NCBI RefSeq assembly: GCF_000092125.1
Contig: NC_014212.1
Coordinates: 826,001-890,000 of the forward strand
Direction of reading: 5' to 3'
DNA from: Allomeiothermus silvanus DSM 9946
GTDB taxonomy: Bacteria > Deinococcota > Deinococci > Deinococcales > Thermaceae
DNA length: 64,000 bases
Position 1 is the first letter of the stretch. Each line of letters opens with the position of its first letter. This document shows, piece by piece, positions 35,582 to 43,432 of this stretch. The position numbers and the translations under genes were made by a program. The notes under the pieces were generated by a model that made no database searches, was not told where the DNA came from, and worked only from the letters and a program-made list of their open reading frames with translations.

Positions 35582-36021
35582 CGGGGATAGATCCGCAAGG
35601 GTTCTTCCTCGAGGTTGACCAGCACGGTGAGCTCTACGCTCTGAACCCCGCTGGGGGTCAGGGCCTCGGCCACAAACTGGAATACCGCCATGTTGGGGTT
35701 GCGCTTGGGCTCAGCCTCGCGGAAAGTGATCTGGTAGTCGTCCCGTTCGCCCGGGCGCAGAGTATCCAGCCACAGGTTATAACGCCCGGCGTCTAGCAAA
35801 GGGGCCTCCTCTCCCGGCGCGATGGAGATGTAGAGCTCACCCATGATCTTGTGCCCTTGTCCAAAGCGTCCTGTGGAGAAGCCTATCCGCTGCACCGCCA
35901 CGTGGCTGGGCCCGAGGTTCAGCAGCGAGATGGGGTCGATGGGATCGGTGGTGCGGGTGCGAGGGGGAGAGAGCAGTACCAGCTGTCCTTCGGCGGCCAA
36001 TACCCGTTTCAATACATCCAC
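35578..36021 (-). CDS. Conserved hypothetical beta-rich protein, 147 aa
   Basis: A protein with mainly beta-strand pattern: EGQLVLLSPPRTRTTDPIDP, GELYISIAPGEEAPLL, YNLWLDTLRPGERDDYQITF, VQSVELTVLVNLEEEPLRIY. No membrane segment or signal peptide is seen with the GTG start at 36021. It could be a single Ig-like or CARDB-like domain. It converges on the lpxB-like gene with a 4-nt overlap and diverges from the ABC exporter. I do not assign a function. Confidence 0.6.
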   Translation of the reverse strand: MDVLKRVLAAEGQLVLLSPPRTRTTDPIDPISLLNLGPSHVAVQRIGFSTGRFGQGHKIMGELYISIAPGEEAPLLDAGRYNLWLDTLRPGERDDYQITFREAEPKRNPNMAVFQFVAEALTPSGVQSVELTVLVNLEEEPLRIYPR

Positions 36022-36145
36022 CCCTTTCCGGTTCGGGGAACGATGCTACGGCAAGGTCAGTCAGGGCAGCGCTAGACCGGGAGAACCTACCTCGAGTTTA
36101 CCCCAGCGCACGGACGATGCGGAACGTTGGGTATCCTGGGAGGGC

Positions 36146-37840
36146 ATGGGTTTATGGCACCTGTTCCGCTCCTACCGCGCCTGGCTATTGCTGGCCGGTG
36201 TAATTGCCCTGTTACCCGCGGTATCCCAAGCCGTACTTGCTACTTTGGTCCGTCCGCTATATGACCAGGTGCTAGTGGGCGGGCGCTACGAGCTGTTGGG
36301 CTCGCTGCTACTGAGAGGTAGCGGACTCTTGCTGCTAATGGTGCTGGGCGGTTACTTGTTTGAGGCGTATCTGGGGTATTTGGCAGTGTGGATTCCCGCC
36401 TCACTGCGCGAACGGCTAGGTCAATCCCTGTTGCGGGCCGAGCTTTCCCGGCTGCCCGGCTCGGCGGCCCTGGCTGGGCGCATCCTGGCGGACTTGCGCG
36501 AACTCGAGGGCTTTATCCTCCACGCCCTGGGGATGGGACTGCTGCAGGGGATGAGCCTTTTGGCCTTGTTAGTGGCCCTCTTCGGCCTCAATTTGACCCT
36601 TACGCTGAGCTTGCTGTTGCTCCTGCCGCTGCTAGCCCTGCTGACGGGCTTGGTGGGCCGCTTGGTGGGCCAGGCCAGCGGGCGTACCCAAGCCCAAGCC
36701 GAGCGGGTAGCCCTCACCCTGGCCGAGGTCTTTGGGCGGCTCGAGCTGGTACGGGCCTTGGGGCTCGAGCGCTTCGCCCAAGACCGGTTGGATAAAGAGA
36801 GCCGGCGCTTCTACCGGTTAGGGTTACGCCGAGCGCTATATACGGCGCTGCATTTGCCCATTTCTCAGGTGTTCACCGGGCTGGCCTTGGGGTTACTGCT
36901 CGGGCTCGGCATCCGCGAGGTAGGGGCCGGGAACCTCACCCCGGGCGGGCTCACCGCCTATCTGACCCTATTGGGTTTGGCGGTAGCTCCCTTGCAGGTG
37001 ATCCCCAAAACCGGCCTGCTGTGGGCCCAGGCCAACGCGGCAGCAGGGCGGCTGCTCGAGCTGTTTTCGCTCCCTCCCGCCCCCCCCGAAGGCCAGGAAA
37101 CCGGCCCGGTGGAAGGCTATCTTCGTTTCGAGAAGGTATCCTTTGCTTACCCCGACGGAAAGCCTGCTTTGCGAGAAGTAAGCTTTAGCCTGGCACCGGG
37201 AACCCTCACCGCCCTAGTCGGCCCCAGCGGGGCGGGCAAGAGCACCCTCTTGCGGCTGGCGCTGGGGCTTTACCGGCCTACTTCCGGAGAGGTTTTGCTC
37301 GATGGGAAGCCTCTTTCGAGCTACCGTCACGCAGCGTTGGCCCAGGCTCTGGCTTGGGTTCCGCAGGAGCCTTTGTTTTTCGGGGGAAGCCTGGCGGAAA
37401 ACCTGGCCGCGCTAGCTCCGGGAATAGACCCCGAGCAGGCCCAGGCGGCTTTACAGGCAGTAGGGCTATGGAAGGAACTGCCCCAGGGCTTGCACAGCGA
37501 CCCCGCCGCGCTCTCGGTGGGGCAGCGGCAACGTTTGGCCATCGCAGCGGCCCTGCTGCGCGACGCCAAAGTACTGGTCCTGGACGAGGCGACGAGCGCC
37601 CTCGATCTCTCCGCTGAGGCCCAGGTGATGGCTGCGCTCGAGCAGGCCCGCCCCGGGCGCACCCTACTGGTGGTGGCGCACCGGCTGGCCAGCGTCCAGC
37701 ACGCCGACCGCATCCTGGTACTCCAGGACGGGCGGCTCGTGGAGGCAGGACGACACCAGGAACTGCTCCAGCAAGGCGGGGAGTATGCCCGGCTGTGGCA
37801 GGCTGGCGGCATGCTCAATATTTCCCATCCAGCCGAATAA
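36146..37840 (+). CDS. MsbA-like ABC exporter (fused permease and ATPase)
   Basis: A 564-residue half-transporter. The N-terminal membrane domain (about 1-310) has six helices. The ATPase domain has Walker A GPSGAGKSTLL, Q-loop WVPQEPLFFG, signature LSVGQRQRLAIA, Walker B VLVLDEATSALD and the H-loop VAHRLASV. It forms a homodimer or pairs with another half. Position after an lpx cluster suggests export of a lipid A-like glycolipid, as MsbA does (inference). TATCCT ends 8 nt before the ATG at 36146, which is the basis for this start; the upstream frame reads as non-family sequence. Confidence 0.9.
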   Translation: MGLWHLFRSYRAWLLLAGVIALLPAVSQAVLATLVRPLYDQVLVGGRYELLGSLLLRGSGLLLLMVLGGYLFEAYLGYLAVWIPASLRERLGQSLLRAELSRLPGSAALAGRILADLRELEGFILHALGMGLLQGMSLLALLVALFGLNLTLTLSLLLLLPLLALLTGLVGRLVGQASGRTQAQAERVALTLAEVFGRLELVRALGLERFAQDRLDKESRRFYRLGLRRALYTALHLPISQVFTGLALGLLLGLGIREVGAGNLTPGGLTAYLTLLGLAVAPLQVIPKTGLLWAQANAAAGRLLELFSLPPAPPEGQETGPVEGYLRFEKVSFAYPDGKPALREVSFSLAPGTLTALVGPSGAGKSTLLRLALGLYRPTSGEVLLDGKPLSSYRHAALAQALAWVPQEPLFFGGSLAENLAALAPGIDPEQAQAALQAVGLWKELPQGLHSDPAALSVGQRQRLAIAAALLRDAKVLVLDEATSALDLSAEAQVMAALEQARPGRTLLVVAHRLASVQHADRILVLQDGRLVEAGRHQELLQQGGEYARLWQAGGMLNISHPAE

Positions 37841-37863
37841 AACTGCGCCCAGCTCTTGTGCGC

Positions 37864-37893
37864 TTGCGGACAAATATATAGAAGCTCTACAAT
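37864..37893 (+). promoter_or_regulatory. Promoter of the LuxR-type gene
   Basis: TTGCGG (37864-37869) and TACAAT (37888-37893) are 18 bp apart. The leader is about 20 nt, with GTGGAG near the ATG at 37915. Confidence 0.6.
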
Positions 37894-37914
37894 GAGAATA
37901 CCCTAGGGTGGAGC

Positions 37915-38436
37915 ATGGTCTACTCTGGCAATACGACCTTGCAGTTGCATGGGCAGGCCCTTTGTGCTTCTCTACAGCACAGCTCTGATGTCCATCTGGT
38001 GCTCGATGCCCCTTGGGGTTACGCGTTGGTCTCGCTCGAGGATCTGCCACGCCCGGTGATGGTCGTGACCGGGGTGGGCTCGTCTCCCTACCTGCGCGAT
38101 CTGCTTGACCTGGAGCCCGAGGGCTTGTTGGCCCGTTCGGTCGGCCCTCAAGACGTTATCGCCGGGCTGACTCGAGTCGCCAGCGGTGAGCGCTTTTACG
38201 AAGGCCCGCCCCTGGTGGATGACCTACAGCCTTGTGAGCGCGCGGTGCTCCGCCGGGTGGCGTTCGGCCTGGAAAACGGCGAGATCGCCCAAGAGCTTGG
38301 CCTCAGCTTGCGTACCATTGAAAACCGCATTGTCAGGCTAAAGGAGAAGCTGCAAGTCAGAAACCGCGTAGAACTGGCCCTTTATTACTTGGGCATGCAC
38401 CCCCGGTTGTGGGCTTGCGGAAAACTCACGCTCTGA
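37915..38436 (+). CDS. LuxR-type transcriptional regulator with degenerate receiver
   Basis: A 173-residue DNA-binding protein. The C-terminal HTH (about 100-160) has the LuxR/NarL pattern: LQPCERAVLRRVAFGLENGEIAQELGLSLRTIENRIVRLKEKL. The N-terminal part looks like a receiver fold (MVVTGVGSSPYLRDLL, VGPQDVIAGLTRVASGERFY) but lacks the acidic pocket and a clear phosphoacceptor Asp, so control is probably not by classical phosphorylation. It lies directly upstream of the tandem-thioredoxin operon, separated by a terminator, and may regulate it (inference). Confidence 0.8.
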   Translation: MVYSGNTTLQLHGQALCASLQHSSDVHLVLDAPWGYALVSLEDLPRPVMVVTGVGSSPYLRDLLDLEPEGLLARSVGPQDVIAGLTRVASGERFYEGPPLVDDLQPCERAVLRRVAFGLENGEIAQELGLSLRTIENRIVRLKEKLQVRNRVELALYYLGMHPRLWACGKLTL

Positions 38437-38450
38437 GGGTGAGTTTTCGC
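38421..38450 (+). terminator. Terminator overlapping the LuxR-type stop codon
   Basis: AAAACTCAC (38421-38429) and GTGAGTTTT (38439-38447) form a perfect 9-bp stem; the stop codon is in the loop. The A-rich and T-rich arms allow termination in both directions. Confidence 0.7.
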
Positions 38451-38487
38451 CCTTTCCTTCTTTTAGACTCCCTCCTACCCTTAAGCC

Positions 38488-39210
38488 ATGCTTCTTAGAT
38501 GGCTTTTATTTGTGATGTTGGGTAGCTTCGGTATGGCGCAGAGCGTGCCCATAGGGTACGGGCTCGAAGAAGGCACGCAGATTCTTGTGTTCGTCGTCCC
38601 TAATTGTGCGCCATGCGAGTCTTTAGCAGCGCTCAAAGACTTTCCCATCACCTTTGTGGGTCGTGCTGAGCAGATGCCGTATAACCCCTATCGGCAAGAC
38701 AAGGGCGACTTGCTGGCCCGTGCGTTGCGGATTCATACGGCCCCAACCCTAGTAGTTCTGAAAGACGGCTGGGAGGTCAAGCGAATCACCGGCAAGATCA
38801 ATCCCACCCCGAAGACCCTGGGTTTGCTGATAGATGCTGCTGAGGCGGGGCTACTCAGCCCGCAATACGCGATGCCCCTAGCCCTGGGGCAGCCCGCACC
38901 CGCACCCTACCAAGACTTTACCGGCTTGCTCATCTTCGGTTACGAGGGATGTTCCTGGTGTCAACGGGAAAAAGACACCTGGGCTAGGCTCTGTCAACAA
39001 TCCGTACGCCTGAAGATCATCTATAGCGAAGGGAAATGGCCCGAAGCCTGTAAGGGAGAACTGAATACCGCGCTGTTCAGCACTTTTGGCATCCCAGGCA
39101 CGCCCACCCACGTGTATCTACGAGAGGGCAGGGTGGTCTGGGTTGATGTGGGCTACCGCAGTGACCTAGAGGAAGTGGCTCAGGCGCTGGGAGCAATGGA
39201 GGTGAAGTAA
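38488..39210 (+). CDS. Secreted protein with two thioredoxin-like units
   Basis: A 240-residue protein with a signal peptide (MLLRWLLFVMLGSFGMAQS). It then contains two thioredoxin-like units in tandem. The first has ILVFVVPNCAPCESLAALKD with a CxxC and a cis-Pro-like TAPTLVVLKDG; the second has LLIFGYEGCSWCQREKDTW with a CxxC and the cis-Pro turn GIPGTPTHVYLREG. Both units therefore keep the redox pair and the loop facing it. It probably reduces or shuffles disulfides outside the membrane. Its stop codon overlaps the ATG of the Cys-rich gene (TAATGA), so the two are translationally coupled. The tandem arrangement is uncommon; I know no name for it. Confidence 0.82.
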   Translation: MLLRWLLFVMLGSFGMAQSVPIGYGLEEGTQILVFVVPNCAPCESLAALKDFPITFVGRAEQMPYNPYRQDKGDLLARALRIHTAPTLVVLKDGWEVKRITGKINPTPKTLGLLIDAAEAGLLSPQYAMPLALGQPAPAPYQDFTGLLIFGYEGCSWCQREKDTWARLCQQSVRLKIIYSEGKWPEACKGELNTALFSTFGIPGTPTHVYLREGRVVWVDVGYRSDLEEVAQALGAMEVK

Positions 39211-39464
39211 TGAAAGGTTGGCGGTTGGTGTTGTTTCTTTTAGTGGGTCTGTGCTTTAGTGGGCTCAGCTTGGCCCAAGAACAGGCCAGTAACTATTGGC
39301 AGGATGCCAAGCAAGTTACAGACAACAAAGCAGTTAATCCGACCCCTCAAGCTAATGACCCTGGAGAGGGTGGCGGGAGTAGTGGGGGTGGAAGTGGTGG
39401 AGGCGGTTCCGGTGGTCAAGTCTGCAGAACCGTATGCAGAGTGGTTTGCGAGGTTCCGTCAATA

Positions 39465-40827
39465 GGTGTGTAAACCTGCTCAGGCAGCGACCTCCTCCTG
39501 GGTGACCTCGATGCCGTCCTCGTAGCGCACCCCGGCGTGGACCTTGGCCAGCAACTCCGGGGCATTCAACCGCCGGAACCTCTTTTGGGCCACCATCAGC
39601 ATCTTCCAGATCACTGCCGTGGCCCGTTCCACCTTCTTGAACCGCTTGGCCGCATCCGTCCGCAGCCGCAGTGCGGCGAAGGGCGATTCGATCACGTTCG
39701 TGGTCCGCAGGTGGCGCCAGTGCTCCTTGGGGTACCGGTAGAAGGTCACCATCCGCTCCCAGTCCCGCCCCAGCGTCTGCGCCGCCTTGCCGTAGCCGTG
39801 CCGGTGACACCAGGCCTCGAACTCCTTGCCCTTCCGTTCCGCCTCCGCCCGGGTCGGCGCGTAGGCGATGGCCCCCAGCATGGGCTTGGCCACGGCCTGC
39901 TGGTGGCGCGGCAACTGCTCCAGCACATTGAGCACCTTGTGGTTCCAGCACCGCTGCTCGTCGGCCTCCGGCCACACGTTGCGCAGTGCCCCCCAGATCC
40001 CCAGGTGCCCGTCCCCGATCACCAGCCGCGGCGCGTTCATCCCCCGCTCCCGCAGGTCCCGCAGCACTTCCGACCAGCTCTCCACCGACTCCCGGTACCC
40101 GGGTACGACCGCCACCACCACCTTGCGGCCATCCGACAAGGCGGCGATGGCCACCAAGAGCGCCGCCCGCTCGCGCTCCAAGCCCGCCTTCACGTACACC
40201 CCGTCCACCCACAGGTAGACCACCGCCCGGTCGTCCAGCCGCTGCGTGCGCCAGGCCTCCCACTCCGCCTGCCACCGCTCCTTCAGGCGGGCTACCGTCC
40301 GGGCCGAAAGCGCCGCCTCCTCTCCGAGCAGCCCCCGCAGGGCCAGGTCGAAGTCGCCCTCGGCCAGCCCGTGCAGGTACAGCTCGGGCAACAGCTCCGA
40401 GACCTCCCTCGTGCGCCGGGCGAACAGGGGGAGAATCCGGCTCTCGAACCGCTCCTCCACCCCCCGGACCCGGGGCCGCCGCACCTCGATGGTGCCCATG
40501 GAGGTCGTCAGCTTCCGCGGCTTGCCGTAGCCGTTGCGGTAACCGCACGCATCGACGGCCGCCCGCCTCTCATACCGGGCACGGCCCAGAAATTCCGTCA
40601 CTTCCTCCTCCAGCAGCCCCTGCATCAACTCCCGGATCTTCCCCCTCAGCCAATCCCGCAACGTCTCCCAGGTGGGAGATGACGAACGGGCCTCAAGGTG
40701 TTCGCCTATCGGCGAAGCAGCCACTTTGGTACGCTTCCCCATGGCGGTGTGCCTCCTCCCTCGGGCTTCAAGCCCTCACTTTTTTGCCAGGAGGAAGGAT
40801 ACACCGCCCTCAGCGTATTTCCACACC
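39465..40827 (-). mobile_element. IS256-family insertion sequence
   Basis: About 1363 bp. Inverted ends match at 15 of 20 positions: GGTGTGTAAACCTGCTCAGG at 39465 and GGTGTGGAAATACGCTGAGG on the other strand from 40827. One transposase fills it. The flanking 8-9 bases differ on the two sides, so no target duplication can be shown; the flanks may have been altered or rearranged. Exact edges are uncertain by a few bases. Confidence 0.8.
39480..40742 (-). CDS. IS256-family transposase
   Basis: A 420-residue mutator-type transposase. Features: N-terminal WETLRDWLRGKIRELMQGLL, CGYRNGYGKPRKLTTSMG, VRRPRVRG, the first catalytic Asp in VYLWVDGVYVKAG, the second in PRLVIGDGHLGIWGAL, the CWNHKVLNVLEQLP motif, and the catalytic Glu in TTNVIESPFAALRLRT. 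The frame is intact, so the element may be active. The stop codon lies within the terminal inverted repeat. It reads opposite to the gene it interrupts. Confidence 0.93.
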   Translation of the reverse strand: MGKRTKVAASPIGEHLEARSSSPTWETLRDWLRGKIRELMQGLLEEEVTEFLGRARYERRAAVDACGYRNGYGKPRKLTTSMGTIEVRRPRVRGVEERFESRILPLFARRTREVSELLPELYLHGLAEGDFDLALRGLLGEEAALSARTVARLKERWQAEWEAWRTQRLDDRAVVYLWVDGVYVKAGLERERAALLVAIAALSDGRKVVVAVVPGYRESVESWSEVLRDLRERGMNAPRLVIGDGHLGIWGALRNVWPEADEQRCWNHKVLNVLEQLPRHQQAVAKPMLGAIAYAPTRAEAERKGKEFEAWCHRHGYGKAAQTLGRDWERMVTFYRYPKEHWRHLRTTNVIESPFAALRLRTDAAKRFKKVERATAVIWKMLMVAQKRFRRLNAPELLAKVHAGVRYEDGIEVTQEEVAA

Positions 40828-40976
40828 CCTTGATGGTATCTCGTGGTTTGCAAAACTGTCGCTATCACGTCCTGTGTAGAAGTATTCAAGGCCCCAAATT
40901 GGGTAACGGTTTGTAGTGTGACCCTCACAGAGATGTGCGATGATATTTGTGAGAACATCTGTAGCGGGGGTAACTG

Positions 40977-41315
40977 ATGCGCTTTGTTCGGTATCTGCCT
41001 GACTTGGCTGTGCTGGCTTCACTAGCCCTGGTTCCTTTGGCGGTCTATTGGGTATTTCCCAACCAGGGGGTTTCTGATAAGTCCCCTGGTTTTTATGGCT
41101 TGCCTTTGCTGTTTGGATTGCTTGTAGCAGCCCGTCCGGTAGCCTGGCTCGTGACCTCGGTGTGGGCCTGGCTTATTTTGCTGATCGCCATCGTATGGAC
41201 GGTAATAACCCTCAGGCAACTATCCCCAGCCGATCTGCCTTTAGTGCTGCTTCTAGGCGTATTGGGCTTAGCGGTTGGGCTTGCATATGGGAAGCACCAT
41301 AAACCGGCAGCTTAG
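40977..41315 (+). CDS. Small membrane protein, third gene of the Cys-rich operon
   Basis: A 112-residue protein with about four membrane helices (DLAVLASLALVPLAVYWVF, GLPLLFGLLVAARPVAWLV, AWLILLIAIVWTVITL, LPLVLLLGVLGLAVGLAYG) and a basic end GKHHKPAA. Its ATG overlaps the stop of the interrupted Cys-rich gene (TGATG), showing that it belonged to the same operon before the IS256 insertion. No family is recognised. Expression may now depend on a promoter in or near the element. Confidence 0.65.
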   Translation: MRFVRYLPDLAVLASLALVPLAVYWVFPNQGVSDKSPGFYGLPLLFGLLVAARPVAWLVTSVWAWLILLIAIVWTVITLRQLSPADLPLVLLLGVLGLAVGLAYGKHHKPAA

Positions 41316-41339
41316 ACGGGCCCACGGGAAGGTGTTTAT

Positions 41340-41638
41340 ATGCAGGTAAAGCACGACTCAGACGGTATAGTCGCTTCCCTCTTTGACCTCTTCTTTGGAA
41401 ATCTACTGATTTAACCTCGCGCACGGTGAGAGTTCTCTACCTGGTGGCCCTCGGCGTTATTCTTTTCACCCAGATCAAGGTCCTTGTTCAGCAAGCTAGG
41501 TCAATGGATCTGCTCTGATTACTAACCGCGTACCTACCGATTTGGGTTTTGGTTGTGCTGCTGAATATCTTCTGGGCTCGAGTGCTCTTGGAAGCCTTGT
41601 TGCTGATCGCACCGCGAGCCGCTTCCAAGGGAGGCTGA
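41340..41638 (+). pseudogene. Decayed DUF4282-like membrane protein gene
   Basis: The start (ATG 41340) reads DGIVASLFDLFFGNLLI and then hits a stop. The continuation is in another frame: LTSRTVRVLYLVALGVILF, an in-frame TGA at 41516-41518, then [25 protein letters not shown] to 41638. The two helices and the LxxRxxRVLY/ARVxLE motifs resemble DUF4282 membrane proteins. One frameshift and one stop mean it is probably dead. Family assignment is by eye. Confidence 0.5.
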
Positions 41639-41666
41639 GGGGGCGATACTGGCCCGCCTATAGGCG

Positions 41667-42158
41667 CTACGAGCCAGCCCCTATCCGTCCCAGCCAGACC
41701 CCAATGGCGAACACCACCCCGCCCCCCACGATCACCTGGACAATGGTCCGTCCCAGAGGGCTTTTCATATAGTGGAAACGGATGTAGGCGATGGTAAGGA
41801 GCTCGAGCACCACCACCGCGTAAGCCAGAAGCAGTGCGGCATGCAGATTAGGAATAAGGAACGGCAGGGTGTGAAACATCCCGCCTAAGAAAGTGGCTAT
41901 GCCGGTGATTCCACCGCGGACCAGGGGGCTGCCGCGTCCACTGATCACCCCATCGTCGGAAAGGGCTTCGGCTAAGCCCATACTAATTCCTGCTCCCAGC
42001 GAAGCGGCAAACCCTACGAAAAACGCGTCATGGGGATTCCCGGTGAGGGTTGCAGTGGCAAAGATGGGGGCTAGAGTAGAAACAGAACCATCCATCAACC
42101 CCAACAAGCCGGGCTGGATAATCTGCAGTATGGTTTTGTGCTCCGCAGAGTGGGTCAT
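41667..42158 (-). CDS. VIT1/CCC1-type metal transporter, short form
   Basis: A 163-residue membrane protein with about four to five helices. [20 protein letters not shown] is the family's first helix with the Asp-Gly turn, and [23 protein letters not shown] matches the second helix with its acidic residues. VIT/CCC1 proteins move Fe(II) or Mn(II) across membranes. The upstream region holds an iron-box-like palindrome and a -10 box TATTAT (42165-42170) ending 6 nt before the ATG. An IS481-type copy is inserted 20 bp upstream of that -10 box. Confidence 0.72.
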   Translation of the reverse strand: MTHSAEHKTILQIIQPGLLGLMDGSVSTLAPIFATATLTGNPHDAFFVGFAASLGAGISMGLAEALSDDGVISGRGSPLVRGGITGIATFLGGMFHTLPFLIPNLHAALLLAYAVVVLELLTIAYIRFHYMKSPLGRTIVQVIVGGGVVFAIGVWLGRIGAGS

Positions 42159-43258
42159 AAATTGATAATAGTAATTATTAGCGATAACAAGTCAATGTAA
42201 TCGGTCAACACATTTGAGACTCTTTGAGGAACCGACTCCTCTTGCATCTTAGCCAAAAACTCCAGCGGAGCAAGACCCCCCAGGGCCATGTGAGGCCTTC
42301 GGCGGTTGTAGTAGTCCAGGTAGGTATCCAGCTCTGCCTGCAGCTCGCTGAGCGGGGTGGGCAAAGGCCGGGTGTAGAACTCCTCCTTGAAGGTCCGCTG
42401 CATCCGCTCCACGTGACCATTGAGTTTAGGACTCCTCGGCGGTAGCACAAACAAGGCAATCCCCAGAGCACAGCAGGCCTCCTCAAACTCGGCCATGAAC
42501 TCGCTGCCCCCATCCACCTGGATGGCCCGGATGGGAAAAGGGGCCCTGGCCAGAAGCAAGGACAAGAACCCCTCAGAAAGCTTAGCCGTGGCCCGGCTGT
42601 GCACCTCCGCCAGGACAAACCGGCTATGGAGGTCAATCGCCGAGAAGTGCTTGACCATGCTTCCCGGTCCTAAGGTCAGGGTGAGGGTGTCCACCTGGAC
42701 CAGGTCCCCAGGAGCCCTGGCCTCGTATCCTCGGGGCTTCCTTTTGGCGTAGGGCCGGTTTACCCTTCGCTTTAGCTTCCCTCTTTGAGTCCGGGCCAGG
42801 TAGCCGGCCACGCTCTCGATACGTCGGTGCTTCTCCAGGTAGGCCAGGATGCGCCCCACCGTGCGTTCGCTCATCTGGAAACCCTCCTTGCGGAGGGTAA
42901 GCCAGATGGACCAGCGTCCCCAGGTGGGGTTTTCCTTGCGGAGAGTTTCTATTCTAATGAGCAGCCCTGGGGTCCAGTGGACCTTTGTGCGCAGGTGCTT
43001 AGGGCGGCGGGAGCGGGGTTTGAGTCCAGCCAGGCCCTTTTCTTTTAGGGCTTTTTGCCAGCGGTGGTAGGTGGCCCGGCTGATCCCGACCAGGTCCTGG
43101 ATCTCCTTCCAGCTCTTTTTACTTTCACGCAGGGCTTTGACCAGTCGGAGCTTGCGCAGACGTTCCTGGACCTCTGGGTCGCTTGCGTTGGCCTCGGCCA
43201 GCCTCTGTGCTTGTCTAGCGCCTCTCCATATCTCTCGGCCAACGGTGGTAAACTGCAC
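42155..43258 (-). CDS. IS481-type transposase, copy B
   Basis: The encoded protein is identical to copy A up to VLTDY (354 residues). The frame then continues for 13 host codons ([13 protein letters not shown]) through the VIT-type promoter and stops exactly over that gene's ATG. The stop codon is therefore host DNA. HTH and DDE motifs are intact and AAGGAGG precedes the GTG start. Confidence 0.92.
   Translation of the reverse strand: MQFTTVGREIWRGARQAQRLAEANASDPEVQERLRKLRLVKALRESKKSWKEIQDLVGISRATYHRWQKALKEKGLAGLKPRSRRPKHLRTKVHWTPGLLIRIETLRKENPTWGRWSIWLTLRKEGFQMSERTVGRILAYLEKHRRIESVAGYLARTQRGKLKRRVNRPYAKRKPRGYEARAPGDLVQVDTLTLTLGPGSMVKHFSAIDLHSRFVLAEVHSRATAKLSEGFLSLLLARAPFPIRAIQVDGGSEFMAEFEEACCALGIALFVLPPRSPKLNGHVERMQRTFKEEFYTRPLPTPLSELQAELDTYLDYYNRRRPHMALGGLAPLEFLAKMQEESVPQRVSNVLTDYIDLLSLIITIINL
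42161..42185 (-). promoter_or_regulatory. Fur-box-like palindrome over the VIT-type gene promoter
   Basis: The AT-rich stretch TGATAATAGTAATTATTAGC (plus strand, from 42163) has inverted TGATAAT/ATTATTA halves resembling a Fur box with a wider centre. It overlaps the -10 box and start region of the VIT-type gene, a good place for iron-dependent repression. Confidence 0.4.
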
Positions 43259-43335
43259 CTGGGGAACCTCCTTTCCTGGTCGGTTCCCCTCTTTTTATCC
43301 CAGCTTAGAGTCTCACATGTGTTTGTCCGGGTTCA
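42196..43335 (-). mobile_element. IS481-type element, copy B (1140 bp)
   Basis: It has the same ends and length as copy A, with target duplication GTCAA (42191-42195 and 43336-43340). On the minus strand the duplicated site reads TTGAC and is followed by T, so it rebuilds a -35-like TTGACT in front of the VIT-type gene. Confidence 0.95.
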
Positions 43336-43432
43336 GTCAACCCCTATGAGGAGCTCGCTTAAGAGGGCCTCGGGGGTACGAGCCAAAAGAACAAGGCGTG
43401 CCATCTTCACGTTTGGCGTTTAGCATGTCGTT

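Larger units (their letters stand above)
39210..40977 (+). pseudogene. Secreted Gly-linker/Cys-rich protein gene, split by an IS256 element
   Basis: The 5' part (39210-39464) encodes a signal peptide (MKGWRLVLFLLVGLCFSGLS), a polar segment, a Gly/Ser linker and CRTVCRVVCEVPS; it now ends on a stop codon (39471) inside the element. The 3' part (40834-40977) has an open frame with six Cys: VVCKTVAITSCVEV, then WVTVCSV, then EMCDDICENICSGGN. Its TGA overlaps the ATG of the next gene at 40977, as expected for the true 3' end of an operon gene. Together the parts look like one small exported protein with a nine-Cys C-terminal domain, probably a disulfide-rich substrate or partner of the upstream thioredoxin protein (inference). 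No clear target duplication is seen. Confidence 0.6.

Noticed and set aside
39352-40548. 398-codon minus-strand frame inside the IS256 element
   Set aside because: It is very Gly/Ala/Arg-rich and is a shadow of the clear IS256 transposase frame; the long opposite-strand frame at 39537-40682 is rejected for the same reason.
41516-41518. In-frame TGA as a selenocysteine or readthrough codon
   Set aside because: The same gene also has a frameshift upstream and no following stem-loop is evident, so decay is the simpler reading.
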